NCBI RefSeq assembly: GCF_014905095.1
Contig: NZ_CP041165.1
Location: 868,001-932,000 of the forward strand
Length of the DNA stretch: 64,000 nt
Direction of reading: 5' to 3'
Origin: Sulfurimonas marina
GTDB taxonomy: Bacteria; Campylobacterota; Campylobacteria; Campylobacterales; Sulfurimonadaceae
Positions 54,514 to 64,000 of the stretch are shown here, piece after piece. The first letter of the stretch is position 1. Each line of letters begins with the position of its first letter. The position numbers and the translations under genes were made by a program. The notes under the pieces were generated by a model. The model saw only the letters and a program-made list of their open reading frames with translations, was not told the origin of the DNA and ran no database searches.

Positions 54514-56858
54514 ATAGTGGGTGAGGGTTCAGAGAACAGATACCCCTGAAATTCATCTATACCTAACTCTTTACAAACTTCAAATACATCTTGAGAATGT
54601 ACAAATTCTGCAATTGTTTTAATATCTGATTCTTTAGCAAAAGTGATGATCGATTTTACAACTTGTTGTGCTCTAAGATCTGTATCGATATTTTTGATAA
54701 GCGAGCCGTCAATTTTCAGGAAATCGGGTTCAATGTTTAGAAGATGAGAAAAGTTTGAATATCCTGTTCCAAAGTCATCAATGGCGATTTTTGCACCTAA
54801 GTGTTTTATCTCCTGAAGGAAATTTTGTACATCTTGAAGGTTATAGATCTCTTCAGATTCTAAAATCTCAAAGACGGCATTGTTTGCATGATGAGAATCT
54901 CTTAGCTGCTGTTTAATAAATCTGTTTGTTTCTTCGTTTAGAATATCGCTTGCACTTAAGTTGATTGAAAATAGGAACTCTTTATCTTCAAACTGCTCAA
55001 ATGTTTTTGTAATAACAGCTTTTGTAATACTCGGATAGTATTTTGTTTTTTGGGCAATATCCAGGAAGAAATACGGAGATAAAACAGTATCACCGTCTTG
55101 CAGTCTTACAAGCGCTTCATATTTTCTGATCTTTTCATTTTTATTAACAATTCCTTGAAAATAGACAAGTATATTGTCATTTTCAACGGCAGTTTTTATC
55201 TTATTGATCGTATTGAGGTTTTGTGAATGGAGTGTTTTCTCCGTATCGTTTTCGTTGTAAACTACGTAGTCTTTGCTTTGACGTTTCGCTTTTGTGAGTG
55301 CCATTTCAGCTTTTGCAAGTTTACTCTCTTTATCAAAACAGATACCTGCGTACATCTCTATAGAAACACTTATGTCATCATCTGTATGGATAGTATCATT
55401 TTCTATAGAGTTCATAATTTTTTGAATAAATTCAATAAAATCCTCTTGCTCCATAAGAACGTTGTTTTTAATAATGAATCTGTCACTGCCGATACGGTAA
55501 ATATTATAGTAGTACCCGGTAATCTCTGTAAGGGATGTTTTTGTCACTTGTTCTAAAACCAAGTTTCCAATCTCAAAACCGAAAACGTCATTGATCTGCT
55601 TAAAGTCTTTAATATCAAGAAGTGCAATAAAACTTCTCGGATCAAATTTCAGGTCTTCAAAAAGTTTGTTTCTGTTTGGTAGTTTCGTAAGGGCGTCATA
55701 ATAGAATTGTTCAAAAAGTTTTTGATCTTTTTCTTTATTCTCTTCTTTGAGAAAGTTATAGCTCTTTTCAAGTTCCAGCCCCATAGTAATAATGTTATTT
55801 TGTAGTTCCCATAGTGAGTTGTCATTTTTTGCAAGCGGAATCTCATGCAATCTCGTAAAATCTTTATTTTTAATTTTATTTGTAAGTTGTTTGATGAAGC
55901 TGATCTTTTTTAAGATTGTGTTAGTTCTTCGTCTTGTAAGGTAAAATATAATGAATGCAGTTCCAAATATAAGAAGAAAACTTTTTAAAAGATCAATCTC
56001 AAACTTTTCAAAAAACTGATCTAAGGTAGTGAGTGTACATACATATCCCATCGTGTTTTTGTTGAAATCTACGATAGGGTAGATATTGAGATAATATGTT
56101 TTTTCATTGAGTTCAATCTTTTGAATCTTCTTTTTAAAGTCTATCTGCTCAATTTTCTCTGCAGGGATGTTGATCGTTCGATCAGCCAAGATGTAGTTAC
56201 CGATGATCTCTTTATCTTCTATGAAGCTATTGTAGTATTTTTGTACAAGGGTATTTGTAGCATTTCTCTCATAAACTAAAAAACTGTCATGCTCTGAATT
56301 CTCTTTTAAAACATTAGGAATCCAGTCAATTTTTTTCCCTAATGACAAACCACCGAGAATATTTCCGTACTTGTCAAAGATAGGTTCAGTCGCACGAAGT
56401 CCTGCGTAAGATTTACACATCAATAGGTGGGTACTCGGTTTAAATGAAGTTGTAACCCATTGTATGTCTGCTCTGACATCAGAAACATCATTTCCAATAG
56501 TGTTAAAGTTTGAAAAGTTTACAAAAGAGATGGCCGGGGGTTTGAAAAAATGGATCTCATATGTCAGTTTTTCATGACGCACTTTATTCCAAATTGGGGA
56601 AATATATCTTCTTATTATCTCAGGATCATTCTCTTCATACCCTTTGATAACAAACTCGTTTGAAGATAAAAGATCTGAGAGGATTTTAACATTTTCAAGT
56701 TGAGCTTTCATCAGGTTGTCTAAGACAGTTTTGTCTTTTTGATAGATAGCCTCTTTCTCTTTTTCTATCCCAAACCATAAGGATGAGAGTTCATTAAGCA
56801 TAAAAAAAGTGATTGCCGTGATGGCAATCAGATAAAGTGATTTGTTTATGTTAGTCAT
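54510..56858 (-). CDS. Membrane Cache - degenerate GGDEF - EAL phosphodiesterase
   Basis: A 782-residue protein with N-terminal membrane helix (LYLIAITAITFFMLNELSS) and a periplasmic double-Cache-like sensor (~40-285, with FVNFSNFNTIGNDVSDVRAD and GNILGGLSLGKK). A second helix (SFLLIFGTAFIIFYLT) precedes the cytoplasmic domains. The GGDEF-like domain (~385-530) reads YRIGSDRFIIK, so it is probably inactive. The EAL domain (~545-782) is intact: YEALVRLQDG, SINLSASDI, IDDFGTGYSNFSHL and LKIDGSLI. It shares its layout with the protein at 12582-14879. It converges with the dihydroorotase-like gene with a four-base overlap. Confidence 0.87.
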   Translation of the reverse strand: MTNINKSLYLIAITAITFFMLNELSSLWFGIEKEKEAIYQKDKTVLDNLMKAQLENVKILSDLLSSNEFVIKGYEENDPEIIRRYISPIWNKVRHEKLTYEIHFFKPPAISFVNFSNFNTIGNDVSDVRADIQWVTTSFKPSTHLLMCKSYAGLRATEPIFDKYGNILGGLSLGKKIDWIPNVLKENSEHDSFLVYERNATNTLVQKYYNSFIEDKEIIGNYILADRTINIPAEKIEQIDFKKKIQKIELNEKTYYLNIYPIVDFNKNTMGYVCTLTTLDQFFEKFEIDLLKSFLLIFGTAFIIFYLTRRRTNTILKKISFIKQLTNKIKNKDFTRLHEIPLAKNDNSLWELQNNIITMGLELEKSYNFLKEENKEKDQKLFEQFYYDALTKLPNRNKLFEDLKFDPRSFIALLDIKDFKQINDVFGFEIGNLVLEQVTKTSLTEITGYYYNIYRIGSDRFIIKNNVLMEQEDFIEFIQKIMNSIENDTIHTDDDISVSIEMYAGICFDKESKLAKAEMALTKAKRQSKDYVVYNENDTEKTLHSQNLNTINKIKTAVENDNILVYFQGIVNKNEKIRKYEALVRLQDGDTVLSPYFFLDIAQKTKYYPSITKAVITKTFEQFEDKEFLFSINLSASDILNEETNRFIKQQLRDSHHANNAVFEILESEEIYNLQDVQNFLQEIKHLGAKIAIDDFGTGYSNFSHLLNIEPDFLKIDGSLIKNIDTDLRAQQVVKSIITFAKESDIKTIAEFVHSQDVFEVCKELGIDEFQGYLFSEPSPTI

Positions 56859-56906
56859 AAAAATATTATATCCTGTTATGACGAAAAAATCTTTTAAAAG
56901 TGTGTC

Positions 56907-58085
<1,179 letters not shown>

Positions 58086-58164
58086 CTAAAGTAGCAAAAA
58101 AAAATTTATTTACTTGCAATAATACTGTTTCCAAAAACATAAATTCGCATATAAGGAGTTAATC

Positions 58165-58590
58165 ATGTATTTAACAGCGTTTGATCCATATAGGGATTTC
58201 AGAGCTTTAGAGAAAAGAATGATGGAGCCATTCAATGTGAAAGAAAAAGAGGGTGGCATCAGTTCATTTACACCGAGTGTAAACACGCGTGAAGGTGAGT
58301 TTGCTTACCATGTCGACGTTGACCTGCCAGGTGTTAAAAAAGAGGACATCAAGGTAGATGTTAAAGACGGTAACATCACGATCTCTGGTGAGCGTAACTT
58401 CAAAGAGGAAGTAAAAGAGGAAGACTACTACAAAGTGGAAACAAGCTTTGGAAAGTTTTCAAGAAGTTTCTCTCTCCCTGAAGATGCAGATACAGAAAAT
58501 ATTACGGCAAGTACCGATAACGGTGTACTAGAAGTTGTGATCCCAAAAGTTGATGCATCGGTAAAAACGAAAAGTATCGAAGTTAAGTAA
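58165..58590 (+). CDS. Hsp20-family small heat shock protein
   Basis: A 141-residue alpha-crystallin-type chaperone that holds unfolding proteins. The ACD spans about residues 40-140: VNTREGEFAYHVDVDLPGVK, DIKVDVKDGNITISGER and the closing GVLEVVIPK. AAGGAG precedes the ATG. The leader has no CIRCE or other clear heat-shock operator. A strong terminator follows. Confidence 0.93.
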   Translation: MYLTAFDPYRDFRALEKRMMEPFNVKEKEGGISSFTPSVNTREGEFAYHVDVDLPGVKKEDIKVDVKDGNITISGERNFKEEVKEEDYYKVETSFGKFSRSFSLPEDADTENITASTDNGVLEVVIPKVDASVKTKSIEVK

Positions 58591-58622
58591 CAACCTTTTC
58601 CCCATTTTCCCAATTCTCCTTT

Positions 58623-58660
58623 ACATTCCCATTACTCCCCTAATGGGAATGTTTGTTTTT
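58623..58660 (+). terminator. Rho-independent terminator after hsp20
   Basis: ACATTCCCATTA (58623-58634) pairs with TAATGGGAATGT (58641-58652) around a C-rich loop, followed by a long T-rich tail. It lies 33 bp after the hsp20 stop. Confidence 0.85.
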
Positions 58661-58757
58661 ATTTTTATTCTTTTAAAATCATCCATTTAGATAATATCAA
58701 GCTAAGCTGTTTATAATATTTCTTAATTTAAATGTTAAGTTGTAAAAGGGACGATAA

Positions 58758-59243
58758 ATGAAAATAGAGCAAAAAGAAACTGCAAAGTTCTTTTTAGAGA
58801 ACTGGCTTAATGAGGCAGTAGAACGGTGTGAGAACTTTTTGTATAATATAAATAAGCCATTATCAATTGATAATAGCTTTCACAAGAAGCGAATGTTTGA
58901 AGAACATTATACTCTTACTGCAACTTTAATGAGTATTCGCTTTGCAAAACAACTTGTCAATCATGCTCAAAAAGACTTTAAAGTGCAATTGGAAGCATTC
59001 ATTCATGCCACACAAGATGCAGTGGATGTAAGAGATATGCGAGAGCACTCTGATGAATATTTTTTGGGAAAAGGAAAAAAGAAGGAAGAGTTTTTTAAAG
59101 GTAGTGGACGTGGGATACTCTGCGATATGTCTTCATCAATTCAGAATGAACAGGGATATATGCTTGGTAACTTAATAGCTATGGAATCTATTCATAATGA
59201 ATGTCAAAAGTTATTGCAGTATGTACGTAAAAGTACTTTATAA
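58758..59243 (+). CDS. Hypothetical helical cytoplasmic protein
   Basis: A 161-residue protein after AAAAGGGACG. It is helical and charged, with motifs FFLENWLNEAVERCENFLY, ATLMSIRFAKQLVNHAQKD and EQGYMLGNLIAMESIHNECQ. A Lys-rich loop (GKGKKKEEFFKGSGRG) breaks the middle. No signal peptide or recognised domain. It is a single-gene unit between hsp20 and a small membrane protein. Confidence 0.6.
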   Translation: MKIEQKETAKFFLENWLNEAVERCENFLYNINKPLSIDNSFHKKRMFEEHYTLTATLMSIRFAKQLVNHAQKDFKVQLEAFIHATQDAVDVRDMREHSDEYFLGKGKKKEEFFKGSGRGILCDMSSSIQNEQGYMLGNLIAMESIHNECQKLLQYVRKSTL

Positions 59244-59284
59244 ATTAATTTGATTTACTTACTTTTCAGTAAAAGGTGTGTTAT

Positions 59285-59683
59285 ATGAAAACTTTAGTAC
59301 TTAAAAAAGCTCTAACATACTTCGCAATTGTCTTCGGAATGGGTTTTCTATTGGGGACGATTAGGGTCTTATGGTTAGAGCCGATGCTTGGTACCAGAGT
59401 GGCAGAACTTAGCGAGATGCCTATCATGCTGGTTACTATGATCCTTGCGGCAAATTTCATTATGAAACGGGGGCAGCAGCTCACTAAAAGTGTAAATGCA
59501 CTGGGTGTCGGTATGATCGCCTTACTTCTTCTTTTGAGCATAGAGTTTAGTGTAGTGTTATGGCTGCAAAATATCTCGTTTCAACAATATTTGGACTCTA
59601 GAGACAGCGTGGCATTTACGGCATATATAATCTCATTGCTGCTTTTTATGCTGATGCCATATTTAGTAAACAGACGAGCTTAA
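59285..59683 (+). CDS. Small membrane protein, four predicted helices
   Basis: A 132-residue inner-membrane protein with hydrophobic stretches around residues 8-28 (LTYFAIVFGMGFLLGTI), 43-60 (MPIMLVTMILAANFIM), 72-95 (ALGVGMIALLLLLSIEF) and 108-128 (VAFTAYIISLLLFMLMPYL). I chose the ATG at 59285 after AAAGGTG; a GTG at 59276 is an alternative. Family and function not recognised. Confidence 0.6.
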   Translation: MKTLVLKKALTYFAIVFGMGFLLGTIRVLWLEPMLGTRVAELSEMPIMLVTMILAANFIMKRGQQLTKSVNALGVGMIALLLLLSIEFSVVLWLQNISFQQYLDSRDSVAFTAYIISLLLFMLMPYLVNRRA

Positions 59684-59821
59684 AATCCTTTCACAATTAC
59701 ACACTAAAAAACTACAACTAATATAAAAAATCATTATAACTTCTTTAGCTTTTTAGATTAAAAAAAAACGCGTACCATTTTTTAGAAAAAGTTGTTCTAT
59801 AACTCCGCCTCAGGAGTTTAG

Positions 59822-60562
59822 ATGATAAAAAAGATACTTTTACTTACACTTTTTACTACATTGGTTTTTGGGGCTAATGAGTCATTTAGCAAGTCAAAAA
59901 AAATGTTAAATCAGATCTACAAAGGGCATCAGGTTACGATCTACTGTGACTGTAAATACAACTATAAAAATAAAAACAATATGATTGACAGAGATTCTTG
60001 CGGTTATATTCCTCGCAACGAGTACACAAAAAAAGGCAAACGTAATGAAAGAGCCAGACGTATAGAGTGGGAGCATCTCATACCTGCAGAAAACTTTGGA
60101 CGTCAGTTTAGCTGTTGGCGTGAAGGTGATGCCCAGTGTGTAAAGAAAAACGGCAAAAGCTATAAAGGGAGAAAGTGCTGCGAGAAGGTGAATCAGCAGT
60201 ACCGACTTATGCAGGCTGATATGCACAACCTTTTTCCTGCCGTTGGAGAGCTAAACGGTGACAGAAAAAACTTCCGTTTTGATTTTGAAGAAGCTAGCGG
60301 GGGACAATACGGAGCGTGTAAGTTTGATGTACTTTTTAAAGAAAAAAGAGCCAAGGTAAAAGAGGAATTAAGAGGCGTTATTGCCAGAGATTATCTCTAT
60401 TTTAACAAGCGCTACGGGATGAAACTTTCAAAACAGGAACTCCAAAAGTTCACTACATGGAATAAACTCTATCCGCCAACTGAATGGGAGAAAGAGCGAA
60501 ATGAAAAGATTGAAAAACTCCAAGGAAACCGCAACCCGTTTATACTTAAAGTTTCACATTAG
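59822..60562 (+). CDS. Secreted endonuclease I
   Basis: A 246-residue exported nuclease of the EndA/Dns family, cutting DNA non-specifically outside the cytoplasm. A signal peptide (KKILLLTLFTTLVFGANES) is followed by YKGHQVTIYCDCKYNYKN. The beta-beta-alpha metal site is in RRIEWEHLIPAENFGRQFSCWR, and MQADMHNLFPAVGELNGDR and FDFEEASGGQYGACKFD follow. Eight cysteines indicate disulfides. It may degrade incoming or environmental DNA for nutrients. CTCAGGAGTTT precedes the start. Confidence 0.92.
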   Translation: MIKKILLLTLFTTLVFGANESFSKSKKMLNQIYKGHQVTIYCDCKYNYKNKNNMIDRDSCGYIPRNEYTKKGKRNERARRIEWEHLIPAENFGRQFSCWREGDAQCVKKNGKSYKGRKCCEKVNQQYRLMQADMHNLFPAVGELNGDRKNFRFDFEEASGGQYGACKFDVLFKEKRAKVKEELRGVIARDYLYFNKRYGMKLSKQELQKFTTWNKLYPPTEWEKERNEKIEKLQGNRNPFILKVSH

Positions 60563-60638
60563 CTTCTAAAAATCCTTGAGCTTTAATGTAAGGGGTGGTA
60601 TAAGGGTGTAATAAGATCCTTGTACAAAGGAGGCTACT

Positions 60639-61499
60639 ATGAAAAGAGTTATTAAGATGTATACTGAACATAAAAACAGTATACAGTTCTATATCCGTAG
60701 TGTATTACACAACTTTCAACCCTCTTCAAAAGATATGGATGCTTTAAGCCATTTTTTTGAGTCTGAAAAGTCTGCCGAATTTATCTATAGCGTCGATCAG
60801 GATTTTACGCAACAAACACCTACAATAGGCAGAAGAGAGGTGTATAAAGAGCGTAACGGGACAGATAAGTCGTTCTATTTTAAATGGATTAGCTTTAAAG
60901 AGGAAAGTATCCATATTAGTAATCCCTATCTTCACCACATAACGGGTCAGCCAATGCTTACAGCCGTAAAACAGATAGGTGATGATTATTTAGTAATCGA
61001 CTTTGATATTTTGACGCTTTTAAGCGAGTTACGTCTCATTGAACACAACACACTGTTTAACAAAGTAAATACCGTGATCATGGCGGGCGGGGCATTGCTA
61101 TTAGGTATTGTATCCGTATTTTTAATTCTTTACGGCGGATACATTTTTATAGCTATGTTATTTTCCCATTTTAAAGGGGATGATGTGATGCATGAGATCT
61201 TTACATCGATCATCTCGATCACAATCGGGCTCGCTATTTATGACCTTGCAAAAACGATCCTGGAAAACGATGTATTGTTTAAAACATTGAATTTTGAAAG
61301 CGATCTACAAAACAAAACGTTAATAAAATTCTTAACATCGATTATTGTTGCACTCTCTATTGAATCGTTAATGGCGGTATTTAAAATAGTTTTAGATGAT
61401 TACAACAAACTGATAAATGCTTTTTATCTGGTTATTGCTGTAACATTTTTCATTATAGGGACAGCTATATTCAATAAGCTGTCATTTCATAAAAATTGA
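60639..61499 (+). CDS. Membrane protein with N-terminal PDC/Cache-like region
   Basis: A 286-residue protein with AAAGGAGG before the ATG. The N-terminal ~140 residues look like a soluble sensor-type domain (DALSHFFESEKSAEFIYSVD; NPYLHHITGQPMLTAVKQI, reminiscent of the end of a Cache/PDC domain). Four hydrophobic segments follow (MAGGALLLGIVSVFLILYGG; TSIISITIGLAIYDLA; FLTSIIVALSIESLMAVF; AFYLVIAVTFFIIGTAIF). No output domain is attached. A ligand-sensing membrane protein is plausible. Confidence 0.6.
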   Translation: MKRVIKMYTEHKNSIQFYIRSVLHNFQPSSKDMDALSHFFESEKSAEFIYSVDQDFTQQTPTIGRREVYKERNGTDKSFYFKWISFKEESIHISNPYLHHITGQPMLTAVKQIGDDYLVIDFDILTLLSELRLIEHNTLFNKVNTVIMAGGALLLGIVSVFLILYGGYIFIAMLFSHFKGDDVMHEIFTSIISITIGLAIYDLAKTILENDVLFKTLNFESDLQNKTLIKFLTSIIVALSIESLMAVFKIVLDDYNKLINAFYLVIAVTFFIIGTAIFNKLSFHKN

Positions 61500-61506
61500 G
61501 GCTGTT

Positions 61507-62325
61507 TTAGTAGGCTGTAATGCTTTTACGTGAGTATGAATTAAATGCTCTTTCTTGCTCTATAGCCTCTAAAACACCGTCCCAGAATTTTATTCTCGCT
61601 TCAATCGCTTCAATTGCTGCTTGTTTGGCTTCTTCAATCTTTTCTGGATTATCCTCACAAAGGATTTCCAACATCTTTAGTGACATAGGACCATGGTGAT
61701 CGCTGTCTAGTTCTATGTGGCGTTCAAGATAGTAGTGAAACACTTGTATATCTTCTTGTTTTATAGCCATTTTCTCTAAGAGTGCGCGAAACATTTTTGG
61801 GATGATATGTTCACGTCCAAGAGCAAAAGCAGCTGCAATAAGATGAGGTTTGTCACTCTTTATAAAACCAAATGTAGTTTTCATAAACTCTTGAGAAGCA
61901 AAAGGTGCAATCTGTGTATTGAAAGCTTCATCCACAGAAGAGTATTGCACACTCTTTAAAAATGAATATACATTTTGAGAACTGCCTGCTTTTACCTCTT
62001 CCATCGCCTGTGTATAGAGTTCAAAGTGGCTTGAATAAGTAGGTGTACCGTCTGCAAGGGGAAGTCCCAGATCAGTTTCTTCTTCGAGGATGATGTCGTT
62101 TATAAATCTTTGTACATCTGTATTGGCTCGCGGCATCCAAGGAGTTTGTGAAGGTGCAAAGCAGTTTTGCAGGTATTTAGCCAAAGACATAAAGTCCCAA
62201 ACAGAGTAGACATGGTGCGCCATAAAAACATTGAGATCATCCATGCTTTTTACTGCTGCATAGACAGGGTGCTGTGCTAGTTTTTCTCTATATTCTGCGA
62301 TTTCTTCTAATGGAAAAGTTGACAT
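61507..62325 (-). CDS. DUF3050 haem oxygenase-like fold protein
   Basis: A 272-residue helical protein matching DUF3050: KLAQHPVYAAVKSMDDLNVF, MAHHVYSVWDFMSLAKYLQ, INDIILEEETDLGL, AFALGREHIIPKMF and YLERHIELDSDHHGPMSLKM. The paired His/Glu positions in EE-x-D and H-x-E-x-D-x-x-H are those of haem-oxygenase-like di-iron proteins. A metal-dependent oxygenase role is inference. The ATG at 62325 is chosen; an ATG at 62337 is in frame. Confidence 0.75.
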   Translation of the reverse strand: MSTFPLEEIAEYREKLAQHPVYAAVKSMDDLNVFMAHHVYSVWDFMSLAKYLQNCFAPSQTPWMPRANTDVQRFINDIILEEETDLGLPLADGTPTYSSHFELYTQAMEEVKAGSSQNVYSFLKSVQYSSVDEAFNTQIAPFASQEFMKTTFGFIKSDKPHLIAAAFALGREHIIPKMFRALLEKMAIKQEDIQVFHYYLERHIELDSDHHGPMSLKMLEILCEDNPEKIEEAKQAAIEAIEARIKFWDGVLEAIEQERAFNSYSRKSITAY

Positions 62326-62448
62326 TATAATTCTCATTCAAATTTTTGATGATATTTTAGCAGAACTATTTAAAAGTTTTATTTTTTTTCATACCACTTC
62401 ACTCTATGTTACAATTCTAGAAATAAATAGATGAGAAAGTGTGAACAA

Positions 62449-62898
62449 ATGTATAAAAAAGTTTTATTTGTGAGTGCCGTGTTACTGGGTTGGAGCGGAT
62501 GCTCTATGACAGAGACGCAGACACATAAAGAGCAGGGGCCCCAGTTGCAGTTTATTATGCGTGATCTCAATACGATCGTTGGAAATAATCAAAAAAGTGA
62601 ACTTGAACGTGAAGATGAACGCAGACGTTATGCACTCAGTCTTGTAGATGCTATTAACAAGTTCTCTGCAAAAGCCCATGACAAAACGGCAAAACTTCAA
62701 ACGAAGTATATCAATGAAAATAACATTGTTGCATTTAACAAACATTTGGATGCACTTGAAAAGAAATCTCAAGAGATAGAAAAGATTGCAAAAAACTATG
62801 AACTAGAACAGCTCGATCAAGAGATCGTAGAGTTGGAAACCATCTGTACATCATGCCATAAAGATTTGGGAGTGACACATGTTCAAAAGCTGTTCTAG
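62449..62898 (+). CDS. Haem-binding lipoprotein (single CxxCH)
   Basis: A 149-residue protein with a lipoprotein signal (VLFVSAVLLGWSGCSM, lipobox WSGC). The body is helical and charged (IMRDLNTIVGNN; LVDAINKFSAKAHDK; LDALEKKSQEIEKIAKNY) and ends with one haem-binding motif, LETICTSCHKDLG. The pattern resembles cytochrome c'/b562-like four-helix proteins with a C-terminal haem site. The ATG at 62449 follows GAGAAAG. It overlaps the porin gene by 20 bp, so the two are coexpressed. Confidence 0.7.
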   Translation: MYKKVLFVSAVLLGWSGCSMTETQTHKEQGPQLQFIMRDLNTIVGNNQKSELEREDERRRYALSLVDAINKFSAKAHDKTAKLQTKYINENNIVAFNKHLDALEKKSQEIEKIAKNYELEQLDQEIVELETICTSCHKDLGVTHVQKLF

Positions 62899-64000
62899 AA
62901 TTGCATTGGCAGCCCTGATCTCTACGCAAGCGTTTGGAGAAACGTCAAAAGAGGATGTTGAAACACGTTTGGCAAACTTAGAGAGCTGGATGCAGGAGAG
63001 CAAACAACAAAAAGGCTCTTTGGAGTTAAAAACAGAAAAAACTGTTTTGAGTGTCGGCGGTAGAGTTGAACTTTTAGTCCGTGGTGCCGCACCTACATCT
63101 AAAAATATAGCAGGCAGTATTTTAAAGGCGGATAGCGAAGAGAATATGCATCTTAATTTTGATGCCGCAAACAGCAGGGTATGGGTAAAAACAAAAACAC
63201 CTTCAAACTACGGGATGATAAGAACTCTGATCGAGACAGATTTTGCAGGCTCGGTAACAGGTACACAGGCAAATACAAATTCAAGTGGTTTAAGACTGCG
63301 TCATGCATATGTACAGGTTGGAAACTGGACGGTAGGGCAGACCAACTCCGCATTTAACAGTGTCGTAACACTAGACATCATAGAGTTGCCGATCAACGAT
63401 ATGCTGGTACGTCAACCGCTTATTAGATATACGTTCGAGCAAAGCTCTCTTAGTTATGACATCTCGTTTGAACAGCCTGAGACTACTCTACGTGATGAAA
63501 ACGGTACTATGGTTGCTCCGCAAGATGACATACTGCCGGACCTTGTTCTTCGTGCACGATACTATCCAAAATGGGGAGAGGCCGGGATCGCTTTTCTTGG
63601 AAGATACATCAACCAAGAAGAGATCGGAAAAGATAGTGCCTTTGGATGGGGTACGAATATCTCCGCAAAGTTCAATGTAGGATCTGATGATATCCGCATC
63701 GGGGGACAATACGGTGTAGGTCTTGGAAGATACATCGCTTACAACTCTTATGCGACAGGTTCAATGGATGCCCAGGGGAACATTAAACTTCAAGCTACAT
63801 ATGGGGGAGATATAGGATATCGCCATTGGTGGACACGTGAGTTACGTTCTACACTCTCTTTTGCATTTAGCGGTACGAAAAACAATGACGAAGTGCAAAA
63901 GCTCGATACAAATACAAAAGAGGCGTATACGACAACGGCAAACCTCTTATGGAGTCCTGTTTTAAACTCTTTAGTGGGGCTTGAATACACAAAAACAAAA
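62879..64000 (+). CDS. DcaP-like outer-membrane porin, partial (runs off window)
   Basis: An ATG at 62879 opens a frame of 374 codons with no stop before base 64000. A signal peptide (FKSCSRIALAALISTQAFG) and a short coiled coil (EDVETRLANLESWMQESKQQ) lead into a beta-barrel, as in the trimeric DcaP family: GGRVELLVRG, NSRVWVKTKTPSNYGMIRTL, LRLRHAYVQVGNWTVGQTNS and DLVLRARYYPKWGEAGIAFL. Such porins pass small, often anionic, solutes. The C-terminus is missing only because the window ends. The start lies inside the end of the lipoprotein gene. Confidence 0.85.
   Translation, partial: MFKSCSRIALAALISTQAFGETSKEDVETRLANLESWMQESKQQKGSLELKTEKTVLSVGGRVELLVRGAAPTSKNIAGSILKADSEENMHLNFDAANSRVWVKTKTPSNYGMIRTLIETDFAGSVTGTQANTNSSGLRLRHAYVQVGNWTVGQTNSAFNSVVTLDIIELPINDMLVRQPLIRYTFEQSSLSYDISFEQPETTLRDENGTMVAPQDDILPDLVLRARYYPKWGEAGIAFLGRYINQEEIGKDSAFGWGTNISAKFNVGSDDIRIGGQYGVGLGRYIAYNSYATGSMDAQGNIKLQATYGGDIGYRHWWTRELRSTLSFAFSGTKNNDEVQKLDTNTKEAYTTTANLLWSPVLNSLVGLEYTKTK

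Overview
The window looks like a chromosome segment of a Sulfurimonas-like member of the Campylobacterota. It is AT-rich and densely packed. It has a futalosine-route (UbiD-type) menaquinone decarboxylase, a YeeE/YedE sulfur-compound transporter, many c-di-GMP and sensory proteins, small c-type cytochromes and a DcaP-like porin. The block HIT protein / pheS-pheT-aroA-ispH-rpsA-small membrane protein-serA follows a gene order I recall from Campylobacter. No rRNA, complete tRNA or CRISPR array was seen. The genus is inference.

Left end (1-4940): one end of an integrated mobile element, all on the minus strand. From the right border inward it holds a tyrosine integrase, an overlapping unknown gene, a long inverted repeat, an AlpA/excisionase-like HTH protein, a replication-initiator-like protein with internal DNA repeats, a second small HTH protein, two unknown proteins, and the first 34 codons of a phage terminase small subunit at the window edge. 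Short DNA repeats sit before, inside and after the replication gene. A tRNA 3'-end remnant at 4916-4938 is the likely attachment site. The content and order resemble a phage satellite (PICI-like) or a small prophage; the other end is outside the window.

5-17.6 kb: a YeeE/YedE transporter, a secreted unknown protein, then a signalling cluster. That cluster comprises a 1530-residue pseudokinase-AAA-TPR-GAF-GGDEF protein, a degenerate GGDEF protein, a Cache-GGDEF-EAL protein and an OmpR-like regulator. The menaquinone decarboxylase follows.

17.6-31 kb: housekeeping genes, including argH, an OsmC-like gene, a murein transglycosylase/HIT pair and the pheST-aroA-ispH-rpsA-serA run, which ends at a clear terminator.

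31-36.5 kb: a minus-strand tripartite efflux operon (TolC-like, membrane fusion protein, RND pump). The pump is encoded as two separate halves, each with its own start.

36.7-47 kb: a run of small unknown genes leading into coaX, hisG and a methyltransferase; a HicA-like small protein; a di-haem peroxidase; and a minus-strand run of a DUF255 protein, ppk2, plsC, pdxJ and pdxA.

46.8-64 kb: a deoxyribosyltransferase coupled to a histidine kinase with two substrate-binding domains, dsbD with a BFD-like ferredoxin, cytochrome c with lpxB, a dihydroorotase homologue lacking its metal motif, a second Cache-GGDEF-EAL protein, tgt, hsp20, endonuclease I, several membrane or unknown proteins, and at the right edge a haem-binding lipoprotein overlapping a truncated DcaP-like porin gene.
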